A stretch of DNA of 64,000 nucleotides from Bacillota bacterium (GCA_019423125.1 JAHZBZ010000002.1:62001-126000); one strand, 5' to 3'; counted from the first letter of the stretch, positions 52,346-61,365 are shown. Notes: generated by a model not told the origin, from the sequence alone. Translations and numbers: made by a program.

Positions 52346-53437
52346 TTACACAATTTCCCGAACGATATCGAGATAACTCTTTTTTACACTCAATATACTA
52401 ACGATTTTTTGTGAAAAAAGCAACTGATTTTCGAGATAAATCCTGAGTTCCCCGACCGATTGTCCTTCCCTCACAGGCAAGAGCACCCGTTCGGGGACCT
52501 CTCTTCGGATCGTGACCTTTTCCTCTTCGTCCGCGCGAAGCGGATAGCGGAAATCGGACTCGCAACGCGCCGTAACATACTTTCCCTTGCAGTCGGTAGG
52601 AAGGCGAAGAGAGAATCCGCTCGACTTGAAGAGCGTACACATCTTAAACTCAGCAAATGCCCGATCGAGGAGCTCTGCACTCCGCTCGTACATCTCGGAG
52701 CTGTTGAGTACGACGCAGACGACGCGCATCCCGTCGCGCGTTACAGAACTTACGAGACACCTTCCGGCTTCCTTCGTATAACCGGTCTTTACACCGTCCG
52801 CCCCCTCATACCGCACAAGCATCTTGTTCTTGTTCTGAAGGACGCGCATATATCCGCATCCTCCGTCTGCAATGGTATAAGAACGCGAAGAGACAATCTC
52901 TCGAAAAACGGGGTTCCGCAGGGCATACGCCGCAATTGCAGCGAGATCGAGCGCCGTCGTATAGTGCCCTTGCGCAGGAAGTCCGTGCGGATCGGAAAAC
53001 CCGCTGTCCCTTGCGCCCATCGCACGCGCTCGCTCGTTCATGACACCCGCAAAGACCTCTATGCTCCCGCTGTGATGCAGAGCAAGCGCGACGGCACAGT
53101 CGTTACCCGAGCGAAGCATGAGTCCGTATAACAAGTCTCGGACGGTCAGCTTTTCCCCTTCTACGAGGTAAATGCTCGAGCCTTCTATCCCTACAGCCTC
53201 CGAGGGAACACTCACCACATCGTCGAGCGGACAGTCCTCGATAATGATGATCGCCGTCAGGATTTTCGTCGTACTTGCCATCGGGAGTCTTTTTTCTCCG
53301 TCAGAGGAATAGAGCACGCGGCCGCTCTCCACCTCGACGACAGCCTCCCCCGCAGATGAGACGTAAGCGCGGACCTCAAAAACAGGAAGACAAAGACAAA
53401 ATGCAAGTACGGCGAGAAAAATGTCGAGTTTACGCAT
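52346..53437 (-). CDS. dacB: D-alanyl-D-alanine carboxypeptidase (DacF/DacB type)
   Basis: Secreted penicillin-binding protein trimming stem peptides, 363 residues. Signal peptide MRKLDIFLAVLAFCLCLPVFEVRAYV; SxxK motif in LPMASTTKILTA, SxN in LRSGNDCAVAL, KTG in GADGVKTGYTKEAG; a C-terminal beta domain (about 270-363). It overlaps gerW by 8 bp and precedes rluB, as in the sporulation cluster of other Clostridia, so a cortex role is possible but unproven. Second of two such enzymes here. Confidence 0.92.
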   Translation of the reverse strand: MRKLDIFLAVLAFCLCLPVFEVRAYVSSAGEAVVEVESGRVLYSSDGEKRLPMASTTKILTAIIIIEDCPLDDVVSVPSEAVGIEGSSIYLVEGEKLTVRDLLYGLMLRSGNDCAVALALHHSGSIEVFAGVMNERARAMGARDSGFSDPHGLPAQGHYTTALDLAAIAAYALRNPVFREIVSSRSYTIADGGCGYMRVLQNKNKMLVRYEGADGVKTGYTKEAGRCLVSSVTRDGMRVVCVVLNSSEMYERSAELLDRAFAEFKMCTLFKSSGFSLRLPTDCKGKYVTARCESDFRYPLRADEEEKVTIRREVPERVLLPVREGQSVGELRIYLENQLLFSQKIVSILSVKKSYLDIVREIV

Positions 53438-53819
53438 CGTGCCCGCGGTTGAAATCGTGGATCAGCTCGCTCGCCTTATCGATCAGATTGTCGACAGGAT
53501 CTTCGCCCGCATAGACGAAACGGCAGCTCTTTCCGTCGTCGACAAGAAATCCCGCAGGTTTAAGAGAGAGAACCGCGCCGCTTCCGCCCGCGAACGGAAT
53601 ATTTTCGCCCTCGCGTACGACCTTGACGTCACCCAGATCCCCTCCGCCCGAGAGATAGCCGAGCGTCACTTTTGAAACGGGGATGACCTGAAACCCGCTG
53701 GGCGTCTGAATCGGAGCGCCGATCACGGTATTGGCATCGACCATCGTACCCAATCTGCTGACCGAGCGGTCAATGAGATCATTGACCTTCTTTTCCGCGT
53801 TATTCTTTTTAGTTTCCAT
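53430..53819 (-). CDS. gerW: GerW/YtfJ family sporulation protein
   Basis: A 129-residue GerW-family protein, in Bacillus needed for normal germination and found with spore proteins. Landmarks are VIGAPIQTPSGFQVIPVSKVTLGYLSGGGDLGD and FAGGSGAVLSLKPAGFLVDDG. The ATG at 53817-53819 has AGGAG 9 nt upstream and overlaps DUF2953 by 11 bp. The neighbours match the clostridial DUF2953-gerW-dac order. Confidence 0.93.
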   Translation of the reverse strand: METKKNNAEKKVNDLIDRSVSRLGTMVDANTVIGAPIQTPSGFQVIPVSKVTLGYLSGGGDLGDVKVVREGENIPFAGGSGAVLSLKPAGFLVDDGKSCRFVYAGEDPVDNLIDKASELIHDFNRGHDA

Positions 53820-54360
53820 TTACTTTCTCCTTTTTTTGACCGAAAATTTTTTTTGCAACCACGGCAAGCAAAACGGCAAGGTTGAACGCAACCCCCACCT
53901 GCGCGCTGATCACCGCGCGATCATCCGATTCGTAGAGCACGACATCACTTCGGATCTTGTCGCTATGCCCGTTTTTTCCGAGAGCGGCGGCGAAAATGCC
54001 CGCCGTACTCTGCAACGCCCCGATCGCAAGAATGCGCGACGGAGAAGAAAATCCGATCTCGGCAAGCTGCCTGTATGAAATAAGCTCAAATCCTTTCGTA
54101 AGTTCCAGGCCACTTCGCGCCCCCTTCATTGCGGAAAATGGCAGAAGGGCCGCCTTGTCCTTCGACAGATGAAAGGCGATCCCGCCTGCGTAGAGCGACG
54201 CATATCCGCTTCGGATCGGGATCAGACGGAAAAGTCTAACGGTAAAATAGAGTTTCTTCTCCGAAAGAGCAAACCTCCCGTCCGCATAGACGACAAGCGG
54301 AAAGAACAGAAGGACGATCAGGACAGCAGCAGCAAATAGAGTTAACCGCAGACCGACCAA
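53809..54360 (-). CDS. DUF2953 family protein
   Basis: A 183-residue protein: one N-terminal membrane helix (LTLFAAAVLIVLLFFPLVVYADG), then a beta-rich region with the AEIGFSSPSRILAIGALQSTAGIFAAALG and DKIRSDVVLYESDDRAVISAQVGVAFNLAVLL pattern of DUF2953, ending in a second hydrophobic segment. It usually precedes gerW, as here. The start is TTG at 54358-54360 inside the end of the preceding carboxypeptidase gene, with GGAG 11 nt upstream. Function unknown. Confidence 0.82.
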   Translation of the reverse strand: MVGLRLTLFAAAVLIVLLFFPLVVYADGRFALSEKKLYFTVRLFRLIPIRSGYASLYAGGIAFHLSKDKAALLPFSAMKGARSGLELTKGFELISYRQLAEIGFSSPSRILAIGALQSTAGIFAAALGKNGHSDKIRSDVVLYESDDRAVISAQVGVAFNLAVLLAVVAKKIFGQKKEKVNGN

Positions 54361-55505
54361 TTTCGCGCCAGCTCCCTGAGGCTGTCGAGATAACCGCTCT
54401 TTGCAACGTCATCATTTGCCAATAAAGAGATGCGATCCACTTCCACACTGTCCTTATAGACAATGACCTCACCAAGCACATCGCCGCGCGCGACGGGAGC
54501 TTTCGCTCCTTTATACACCTTTTCAACGTAGATCTCCCCATCATCGTCACGCGCGCAGAATATCCTGCATTCACGTTCGGGGATGAGAGAAACTTCACGG
54601 ACCTTCCCTCCAGAAACGGGACATACCGCATCGGAAAGGACCGCTTTTTCGACAACGAGCTTTGAGGTGTAATTCGCAAAAGCATGGTCAAAAATGGCAG
54701 AGACGCCGCTAAACCTCGTCTTGCTGTCCGAAGCACCCAAAACCACTCCGATGACGCGCATATCCCCGCGCGACGCGGATGCGGCGAGGCAGAATCCCGC
54801 CTCATTCGTGAACCCCGTTTTGCCTGCATCACATCCTTGATAGGATCGGATCAGTTTATTCGTGTTAGCCATTTCGGTCACTCTGTCCCCGCTATGCTTT
54901 ATCTCCGTGAGCCATATTTTGCTATAATCATAGTACTTCGCGTGACATAGAAGCGCGGAAAGCATAGTTGCGACATCTTTCGCGCAGCTGTATTGCCCCT
55001 CTTTCGGAAGCCCCGTACAGTTCACAAAGACCGTGTCCTCCATACCGAGTTCTTTTGCGCGCGCATTCATTTTTTTGACAAACCCCTCTTCGCTCCCTGC
55101 GATACGCTCCGCCATCGCAACACACGAATCGTTTGCCGATGCAATCGCAATACTTTGGATCAAGTCAGTCGCTTTGTACACACCGCCGCTTTCGAGAAAG
55201 ACCTGCGATCCGCCCATTCCTGCCGCGTTTTCACTGACAGAAATGTCTTCATCTAACGAGAGCCTCCCCTCGTCGACCGCTTCAAAACAGAGCAATAGCG
55301 TCATTACCTTACATACGCTTGCGATCGGAAGATGCTTTTTTTCATTCCTCGCATATACCTGTATCTTCGCGTTTTCATCGCACAAATAGACAGCCTTGCA
55401 TCCGGGTGCCAGCTCTGTTTCAGACGCATATACCGCGCCAAATACACTGCCGATACACCCAAAGGCAAAGCAAGCCACCAAAAGAAGCAGAAGAGCTTTT
55501 TTCAT
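54342..55505 (-). CDS. dacF: D-alanyl-D-alanine carboxypeptidase (DacF-like)
   Basis: A 387-residue secreted low-molecular-weight PBP. Signal peptide KKALLLLLVACFAFGCIGSVFGAVYA (ATG at 55503-55505 with GGAGGAAAAGAGG directly upstream; an earlier in-frame ATG overlaps that site). Motifs: LPIASVCKVMTLL (SxxK), IASANDSCVA (SxN), GCDAGKTGFTNEAG (KTG); C-terminal beta domain. It begins the dac-DUF2953-gerW-dac-rluB chain; every junction overlaps or nearly so. No other gene lies in the 500 bp upstream. Confidence 0.92.
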   Translation of the reverse strand: MKKALLLLLVACFAFGCIGSVFGAVYASETELAPGCKAVYLCDENAKIQVYARNEKKHLPIASVCKVMTLLLCFEAVDEGRLSLDEDISVSENAAGMGGSQVFLESGGVYKATDLIQSIAIASANDSCVAMAERIAGSEEGFVKKMNARAKELGMEDTVFVNCTGLPKEGQYSCAKDVATMLSALLCHAKYYDYSKIWLTEIKHSGDRVTEMANTNKLIRSYQGCDAGKTGFTNEAGFCLAASASRGDMRVIGVVLGASDSKTRFSGVSAIFDHAFANYTSKLVVEKAVLSDAVCPVSGGKVREVSLIPERECRIFCARDDDGEIYVEKVYKGAKAPVARGDVLGEVIVYKDSVEVDRISLLANDDVAKSGYLDSLRELARNWSVCG

Positions 55506-55520
55506 CCTCTTTTCCTCCAT

Positions 55521-56002
55521 AAGTCCTGCTCTTAGTGTCTGTAAAAGCCGTCATTTTATACAGCGAGAAAAACTGTTCATCATGCATTTTAAAAAACCCG
55601 CGCCTTCAAATCACAAATTTCTCTTGATCTGCATTTCCGTCGCACAGAATCTGATCCTCATATCAACCCGTTTTGACGAGGAAATCATCACGATTCTTTA
55701 CAATAAATATGCGGCTGAGCGGCGGTTCTTCAGTTTTAAGCTGTTAGCCCTCGTATCACCAGCGGCGCGCAAACCGCGCTTATATCGACCTGCCAGTCAT
55801 GCGATTCTTACATACTACCCGTGAACGGGTTTCTCTTGCGCATAACCTTCTTTTTTACTCTCTTGCGAATTTTATGGTTCTCCATTTACCCCTGTTTATA
55901 CTGCATTGTTTTTCTCGCCACTATTGACTTCTCTCTTAATCTTTTCTCGTTCATCGCTAATGCTTCACGTCACACGCAGACTATCCGCGGGTTTTGCTAT
56001 AC
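55521..56002. other. Spacer of about 480 bp with no recognised gene
   Basis: Frames in this stretch are short, lack ribosome sites and resemble nothing. Small hairpins occur, for example ACCCG-TGAA-CGGGT near 55816-55829 and a GCGC-rich repeat near 55763-55780. The middle 55.65-55.85 kb is more GC-rich than its flanks. It could carry the dacF leader or an unannotated RNA; nothing decisive is visible. Confidence 0.5.
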
Positions 56003-56036
56003 AAAAAAAAGAGATCGTGAAACGGATCTCTTTTTA
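56003..56036 (-). terminator. punA terminator
   Basis: AGAGATC / GATCTCT stem with an 8-nt loop and T-rich tail on the minus strand, about 37 nt past the punA stop. Confidence 0.85.
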
Positions 56037-56072
56037 AAAAACTTTCTTTGTTTGCCATGTAACGACTCTTTT

Positions 56073-56894
56073 TTAAAGTTTTTCCGCAAGTCTTGCCGCG
56101 AGGACGGAGAGAAGTTTTCCCTTTGCGTCCGCCGCATGAAGGACGTCATCATGCGCGAGCGTCTGCACGGCCAGCCCCGCAGCTTTATTCGTAATAAACG
56201 AAATGCCCGCAACGCGCATACCGCACCATCGGGCGCAAATCGCCTCCAATGCCGTACTCATACCGACCGCATCCGCGCCCATTATACGAAAAGCGTTTAC
56301 CTCTGCAGGCGTCTCATAAGAAGGCCCCGTGACCTGCAAATACACACCTTTGCGCGCATTTAAACCGACTGACTTCGCTTCCGAAAGAATAATCTTTTGC
56401 ATCTCAATGTCATACGTCGATGACATATCGACAAAAACAGAATTTTTGTCGTGTTCTTTTAAACCAACCAAAGGGTTTTGCCCCGTGAGATTGATATGAT
56501 CGGACAAAACGACAAGATCGTCGACCATGCATTCAGGAAAGATACCTCCCGCTGCATTTGTGAGAACGAGCTTTTTTACGCCGAGGGAGGAAAGAACCAA
56601 CACGGGTATCACGACTTCAGTCGCAGGTCGTCCCTCATACAGATGAAAACGTCCCTGTAAAAAAACAACGCGCTTGCCGCCGAGAGAACCGAAGATAAAA
56701 TTTCCCGCATGTCCTTGCACTTCGCATTGCGGCATCCCGTCAAGATCTTTATAAGGCAGGACGCATTTCTCTTTCAGATAATCCGCGGCACCGCCCCATC
56801 CGCTTCCGAGAATAAAAGCGGTTTCCGGCAATTCTCCCGTCTTCGACCTGATTTGCTCGGCAATTTTCTCGGCAATTTTTAAGTATTTGTCCAT
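56073..56894 (-). CDS. punA: Purine-nucleoside phosphorylase
   Basis: Trimeric-type PNP cleaving inosine/guanosine with phosphate. The 273-residue protein shows AFILGSGWGGAADYL, FLQGRFHLYEG, LTNAAGGIFPECMVDDLVVLSDHINLTGQNPL, VTGPSYETPAEVNAFRIMGADAVGMSTALEAI and ISFITNKAAGL. It lies 47 nt downstream of deoB; together they salvage ribose 1-phosphate from nucleosides. Confidence 0.95.
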   Translation of the reverse strand: MDKYLKIAEKIAEQIRSKTGELPETAFILGSGWGGAADYLKEKCVLPYKDLDGMPQCEVQGHAGNFIFGSLGGKRVVFLQGRFHLYEGRPATEVVIPVLVLSSLGVKKLVLTNAAGGIFPECMVDDLVVLSDHINLTGQNPLVGLKEHDKNSVFVDMSSTYDIEMQKIILSEAKSVGLNARKGVYLQVTGPSYETPAEVNAFRIMGADAVGMSTALEAICARWCGMRVAGISFITNKAAGLAVQTLAHDDVLHAADAKGKLLSVLAARLAEKL

Positions 56895-56941
56895 TATTTA
56901 CTCCCTTTAAACTGATTATTGCGCTGAGATATTCTTTATTT

Positions 56942-58126
56942 CTACTTTCCTTTTTCAGCCGTAACCGCCAAATGAAGACGCTCCGCGATCAATGATGACG
57001 ATTGAACACCAAACAGAAACAAAACAAAATCGGCAATATTGTCAAAACCGTGAAGCGTTCCGAGGGAAATCGGAAAAATGCGATCGCCGAAAATCAAAAG
57101 CGGCACATATTCACGCGAATGATCGGTCGACGGCGTCGTCGGATCGCATCCGTGGTCAGCCGTTACGATCAGAACATCATCTTTTCTAAGAAGCGATTCT
57201 GCAGTGCGGAGCGCCGAGTCTATCCGTATAAGCGCGGAAGCATAACCCTCCGCATCGTTTCTGTGTCCGTACAACATATCCGTATCGACGAGATTGACAA
57301 AGACAAGACCTTCCTCAGACGAAGACATAAGCTCGCGAACAGCCGCAAGCCCCTCTCCGTTGTTTCCCGTGTGAATACTGCGAGCAATGCCGCGCCCGCA
57401 AAAAATATCTTTTATTTTACCCACTGCAGTGACGGGAATGCCGTTTTGAGACAGCTTGTCGAGCATCGTCTCTCCGGGCGGCTCAAGCGCATAATCCCGC
57501 CTGTCTTCGGTGCGCGTGAACTTCCCGTCTTTATGCACAAAAGGCCGCGCAATAACTCTTCCGACAGAACGATCCCCGACCATGACTGACCGAGCTATTT
57601 TACAGACAGCATATAATTTTTCAAGCGGAAAAACGGAAGTGTCCGCCGCGATCTGCAACACCGAATCCTGCGATGTATACAGAATGGGGCATCCCGTCTC
57701 AAGGTGTTTTGGACCGAGACGAGCAATGATCTCCGTGCCCGAAGCCGCCTCATTTCCGATAAACCGAACACCGGCCGCGCGCTCGATCTGCTCGACAACG
57801 TCGACAGGAAAAGATTTATACACCCTGTAAGGCTTTTCAAGAACCAACCCGGCGAGCTCATAATGCCCCGCAGTCGTATCTTTCGCCGGCGTCTTTTCGG
57901 ACATGCGACCAAACGCCGCCCGTGGCTTGGCGACACAAGATAAACTACCCGAGCCGTCCGAAACACCGTCGATGTTATTTAAACCGAGCGACACCATCCA
58001 CGGGAGTTTAAGCCCTGTCGCGCGGACTATATTTCCGTAGGTATCCGAACCTTCATCGCCGTACATGGCCGCATCAGGCAGCGCACCTATCCCGAAACTG
58101 TCTATCACGATCAAAAAAACACGCAT
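56942..58126 (-). CDS. deoB: Phosphopentomutase
   Basis: Mn-dependent mutase converting ribose 1-phosphate or deoxyribose 1-phosphate to the 5-phosphates. The 394-residue alkaline-phosphatase-like protein shows LIVIDSFGIGALPDAAMYGDEGSDTYGNI, TPAKDTTAGHYELAG with the phosphorylated Thr, FVNLVDTDMLYGHRNDAEGY and VTADHGCDPTTPSTDHSREYVPLL. GGAG precedes the ATG by 11 nt. It is the first gene of the deoB-punA unit. Confidence 0.95.
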   Translation of the reverse strand: MRVFLIVIDSFGIGALPDAAMYGDEGSDTYGNIVRATGLKLPWMVSLGLNNIDGVSDGSGSLSCVAKPRAAFGRMSEKTPAKDTTAGHYELAGLVLEKPYRVYKSFPVDVVEQIERAAGVRFIGNEAASGTEIIARLGPKHLETGCPILYTSQDSVLQIAADTSVFPLEKLYAVCKIARSVMVGDRSVGRVIARPFVHKDGKFTRTEDRRDYALEPPGETMLDKLSQNGIPVTAVGKIKDIFCGRGIARSIHTGNNGEGLAAVRELMSSSEEGLVFVNLVDTDMLYGHRNDAEGYASALIRIDSALRTAESLLRKDDVLIVTADHGCDPTTPSTDHSREYVPLLIFGDRIFPISLGTLHGFDNIADFVLFLFGVQSSSLIAERLHLAVTAEKGK

Positions 58127-58152
58127 GAGATGAATTTCTCCTCTTATACATT

Positions 58153-58161
58153 ATTATAGCA
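58153..58161 (-). promoter_or_regulatory. Extended -10 promoter for deoB-punA
   Basis: Minus strand TGCTATAAT about 27 bp before the ATG; the -35 is weak. Confidence 0.55.
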
Positions 58162-58242
58162 GAGAAATTAAAAATAGAAAAGAGTTTTTTTGATTCTGAT
58201 TGATTTTTAGTGATTATGTCAGACATAATACATCGCAAACTA

Positions 58243-58268
58243 AGAAAAAAGAGGGTGAATAACCCTCT
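58243..58268 (-). terminator. spoIVB terminator
   Basis: AGAGGGT / ACCCTCT stem with a 5-nt loop, followed by T6 on the minus strand, 8 nt past the stop. Confidence 0.88.
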
Positions 58269-58275
58269 GTTTTCT

Positions 58276-59283
58276 TTATGCAGCCATCATCTTATCGATG
58301 GAAATCCCATATCCCCTTGTAGGGTCATTCAGAAAAACATGTGTCACGGCCCCGACCAATTTTCCGTCCTGCACGATCGGGCTTCCGCTCATCCCCTGCA
58401 CGATCCCGCCCGTAGACGCAAGGAGCTCTTTGTCCGTGATCTTAATGACGAAATTTTTGTTTTGCTTGTTGAATTCATCGACCTTCACGATGCTGATCGA
58501 ATACTCCTTCGGAGTTCCGCCTTCCACAGTCGTATAGACACTTGCCTTTCCGGGCTGCGCCTCCGAACTTGTCTGAATGCTTACAAGCCCCGCAACCTCG
58601 CTTTTTTCGCTCAGTGTGCCATAAATTCCCGTCGCACAATTTTTATCGGCAGATGCGATACGTCGTTCGCTTGCAATCAGCCCCTTCAATTCGCCGGCCT
58701 TGCCACGTTCACCCTTTATCACATTCACGATGTTACATTTATACATTGCCCCGTTCCCAAGCCCCAACAGCGCACCGTCCTCTCCCGCGACGGGATGCCC
58801 GAGTGAGCCGAAACGAAGAGTCCCTTTTTCAATATAAGTTATAGTGCCTATACCGGAAACGCTGTCGCGAATCAAAACGCCGATTTTATACTTATTGCTC
58901 GCCAAATCTTTTGCGGGAGAGATCGTCGCGCTCTCTTCTTTACCGTCACGCATGACGATGACCTCACTCTCCTTGCCCGCGCTTGCCGCGAGCGCACGAT
59001 CGATGTCAGAAGCACCTTCTACGCCCAGCCCGTTGAAGCGAATGATAAGGTCACCAACCTCAAGCCCCGCCTGCTTTGCAGGACAGATGGGGCCATCCTC
59101 TGTCAGCACTTCGCACACCCCGACGATCTGCGCCCCGCCAATGCCGAGTGTAAACCCCGCCGGCATTCCGCCGAGATATACTTCCCTCTCCTGCGCGCCT
59201 GCCCCCAAAGTCGCTCCCGCGCTTGCCGCAAGCACACAGATAAATACGATCAGCGCAATAAAACTTTTTTTCAGCTTTCGCAT
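58276..59283 (-). CDS. spoIVB: SpoIVB-like serine peptidase (S55 family)
   Basis: In Bacillus SpoIVB is the signal from the forespore that triggers SigK processing. In this 335-residue protein a signal peptide or anchor (FIALIVFICVLAASAGATLGAGA) precedes a PDZ domain (GPICPAKQAGLEVGDLIIRFNGLGVEGASDIDRAL...) and the S55 peptidase: His in RFGSLGHPV and Ser in GMSGSPIVQDGKLVGAVTHVFLNDPTRGYGI. The ATG at 59281-59283 has TTTGGAGGGG just upstream. The usual downstream gene spo0A is absent here; deoB follows. Confidence 0.92.
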   Translation of the reverse strand: MRKLKKSFIALIVFICVLAASAGATLGAGAQEREVYLGGMPAGFTLGIGGAQIVGVCEVLTEDGPICPAKQAGLEVGDLIIRFNGLGVEGASDIDRALAASAGKESEVIVMRDGKEESATISPAKDLASNKYKIGVLIRDSVSGIGTITYIEKGTLRFGSLGHPVAGEDGALLGLGNGAMYKCNIVNVIKGERGKAGELKGLIASERRIASADKNCATGIYGTLSEKSEVAGLVSIQTSSEAQPGKASVYTTVEGGTPKEYSISIVKVDEFNKQNKNFVIKITDKELLASTGGIVQGMSGSPIVQDGKLVGAVTHVFLNDPTRGYGISIDKMMAA

Positions 59284-59369
59284 CTTCCCCTCCAAACCTC
59301 GTATGCTTTTACTTTGCGTAGAACGCGGCGTTTTATTCCCCTTTTTCTACTTTTTATGGATTATTTTTC

Positions 59370-59390
59370 GACAATTATCGGATAATTGTC
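59370..59390. promoter_or_regulatory. 21-bp palindrome with a Spo0A-box-like sequence upstream of spoIVB
   Basis: Arms GACAATTAT (59370-59378) and ATAATTGTC (59382-59390) with CGG centre. Overlapping it on the minus strand, 59367-59373 read TGTCGAA, an exact 0A-box core. It lies about 87 bp upstream of the spoIVB ATG. Function inferred only. Confidence 0.5.
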
Positions 59391-59473
59391 CGTAAATTTA
59401 CATTGATTCGACTATGCGATCGAGAATAAAGGCGGTGATCGGATTTTCCCTTTCTACAGACCCGCAAATCAAG

Positions 59474-59604
59474 TGAGGGAATGGCCCCGGAAGATCCCGC
59501 CAACGAACCGATGTACGATAAGATCCTCGAGCTCGGCATTTCTCCCGAAAAGGTGCCCGACAAACCGACCTATCTCACCATCGGTTTTGAAAAGGGTACT
59601 CCTG
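59474..59604 (+). pseudogene. argG: Fragment of argG, inverted
   Basis: A 131-bp ungapped match to argG positions 45964-46094 with 8 mismatches by my count (about 94% identity), lying in the opposite orientation 13.4 kb away. It encodes EDPANEPMYDKILELG and PDKPTYLTIGFEKGTP in frame, corresponding to ArgG residues about 190-233. Sequence similarity ends sharply at both sides. It has no start context, cannot make a functional enzyme, and sits between the recN terminator and the spoIVB upstream region. Confidence 0.9.
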
Positions 59605-59618
59605 ATTATCAGTTATGT

Positions 59619-59647
59619 AAAAAAAAAGGCACTGCATTCGCAGTGCC
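59619..59647 (-). terminator. recN terminator
   Basis: Perfect GGCACTGC / GCAGTGCC stem with ATTC loop, followed by T9 on the minus strand, 18 nt past the recN stop. Confidence 0.92.
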
Positions 59648-59665
59648 GAAAAATAAATCCGAATT

Positions 59666-61363
59666 TTAAGAGCGCTTGTACTTTGCGCAGGAATCGAGCA
59701 TTTCAGACGCGAGGGACTGTGCCGCAGCGCTTTCCCCGACGCCTCCGAGCAGGCGAACAAGCTCTGTCCTCTTCGCATCGGCGTCGAGTGCACGGATATT
59801 GGTGACCGTCTTATTGTCTTCCGTGTCGTGTTTTTCGATACAGAAATTTACGTCCGCCATCGCGCAGATGTATGCAAGGTGCGAGACTGCAATGATCTGC
59901 TTGCTTTTCGCGATGTCCGAAAATTTTTCCGCAACGACGCGAGCCGTATTTCCTCCTATGCCTGCGTCGATCTCATCAAAAATATAAGTGGAGATCTCGT
60001 TCAGATCGGAGGACTTTGTCTTGATCGCAAGCATGAGACGGCTCATTTCGCCGCCGCTGATCACCTTATTGAGCGGCTTGGTCGGCTCGCCCGCATTGGC
60101 AGAAAACAGAAACCGCATCTTGTCCAGCCCGTCTCCGCCAGCATTTTCCGCATCCGACTCCTCATATCCGTCAAAATCTGCACAGAACTTTGCATTTTTG
60201 ATATTGAGAGTGCGCAGCTCCTCTTCGACACGAGAACAGAATTTTTCAGCCGCTGACTTACGAAGCCGAGTCATTTCCGAGCAGACGGAATAGATCTTTT
60301 TTAAATTCTCTGCCTTAACTTTCGTCAGCTTTGCAAACTCTTCGTCGCAATGCGAAAGAAGATCATATTCCTCACCGACAGAATCGCGATATTCGCAGAT
60401 CTTTTTGACGCTGTCGCCGTATTTCTTTTTGAGCGAACGAATAAGATCGAGCCGCTCTTCGATGCGCTCCGCCTCCCTTTCGTCGTAGACAAGCCCTTCA
60501 CACACGTCTTTGAGCGTCTCACAGACATCCTCCGCCTCGAGAGAGAGCGACTCGAGTCGATCTTCAAGCGCATTATAATCGGGGTGCAGAGAGGAAATTT
60601 CCGCGACACTGCGCCGCGCAGATTGCAGACCGTCCACGGCACCGCCCTCTGCACCGAGATATTGCGACGCCTCAGAAAGTGAACGGATGATCTTTTCGAG
60701 ATTGAGATTGAAGAGCTTTTTCGCCGCAAGCTCTTCTTCTTCCCCCTCTTTCAGCTCCGCTCGGTCTATCTCGTCCATCTGATAGCGCAGGATATCCAGC
60801 CGCCTGCCGCGCTCAGACTCATCTCCGCCGAGCGCTTTAAGCTTTGTGCGGATCTCTTTCCGCACATCCAAAAGCTGCGAAAGCTCCTGCTTTTTGTCCG
60901 CAAGCGCCTTGCCTGCCGCTTTGTCCAGAACTTTCAGCTGATTAGCCTCGCTCAGGAGATAAAAATGTTCGCTCTGCCCGTGTACGTCGACCAAGTGCGA
61001 CGTGATCCTGCGAAGCATCGCAGAGTTCACGGTACATCCGTTGACTTTGATGTCCCCGCGCCCGTCCGAGCGAAACCTGCGAAAGACGACGATCTCCGCG
61101 TCCGAGTCTATCCCCATCTCCGCAAGTTCGGAAAAGACAGCGTTCCCCTCTTCGGGCACAAAGACAGCATGAACAGAGCACTCCGTCTCGCCGTAGCGGA
61201 TCATGCTCTTGTCTGCCTTTGCGCCGAGGACAAAGTTGATGCTGTCGAGCAGGACGGATTTTCCCGAACCCGTCTCGCCCGAGAGGACATTGAGCCCTGC
61301 CCCGAATTCTATTTCTGCGCTCTCGATCAGCGCGACGTTTTTGACGACAAGTCTGGAAAGCAT
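59666..61363 (-). CDS. recN: DNA repair protein RecN
   Basis: SMC-like ATPase for double-strand break repair, 565 residues. Walker A in GLNVLSGETGSGKSVLLDSINFVLGAKAD; the central coiled coils (about 150-350); the ABC signature in NKVISGGEMSRLMLAIK, Walker B in STYIFDEIDAGIGG and QIIAVSHLAYICAMAD. The ATG is two bases after the argR stop. Last gene of nadK-argR-recN. Confidence 0.96.
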   Translation of the reverse strand: MLSRLVVKNVALIESAEIEFGAGLNVLSGETGSGKSVLLDSINFVLGAKADKSMIRYGETECSVHAVFVPEEGNAVFSELAEMGIDSDAEIVVFRRFRSDGRGDIKVNGCTVNSAMLRRITSHLVDVHGQSEHFYLLSEANQLKVLDKAAGKALADKKQELSQLLDVRKEIRTKLKALGGDESERGRRLDILRYQMDEIDRAELKEGEEEELAAKKLFNLNLEKIIRSLSEASQYLGAEGGAVDGLQSARRSVAEISSLHPDYNALEDRLESLSLEAEDVCETLKDVCEGLVYDEREAERIEERLDLIRSLKKKYGDSVKKICEYRDSVGEEYDLLSHCDEEFAKLTKVKAENLKKIYSVCSEMTRLRKSAAEKFCSRVEEELRTLNIKNAKFCADFDGYEESDAENAGGDGLDKMRFLFSANAGEPTKPLNKVISGGEMSRLMLAIKTKSSDLNEISTYIFDEIDAGIGGNTARVVAEKFSDIAKSKQIIAVSHLAYICAMADVNFCIEKHDTEDNKTVTNIRALDADAKRTELVRLLGGVGESAAAQSLASEMLDSCAKYKRS

Positions 61364-61365
61364 CT

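Noticed and set aside
55821..56363. A plus-strand 180-codon frame over the punA end and its upstream void
   Set aside because: Runs antisense through punA and its terminator, has no Shine-Dalgarno and no family resemblance.
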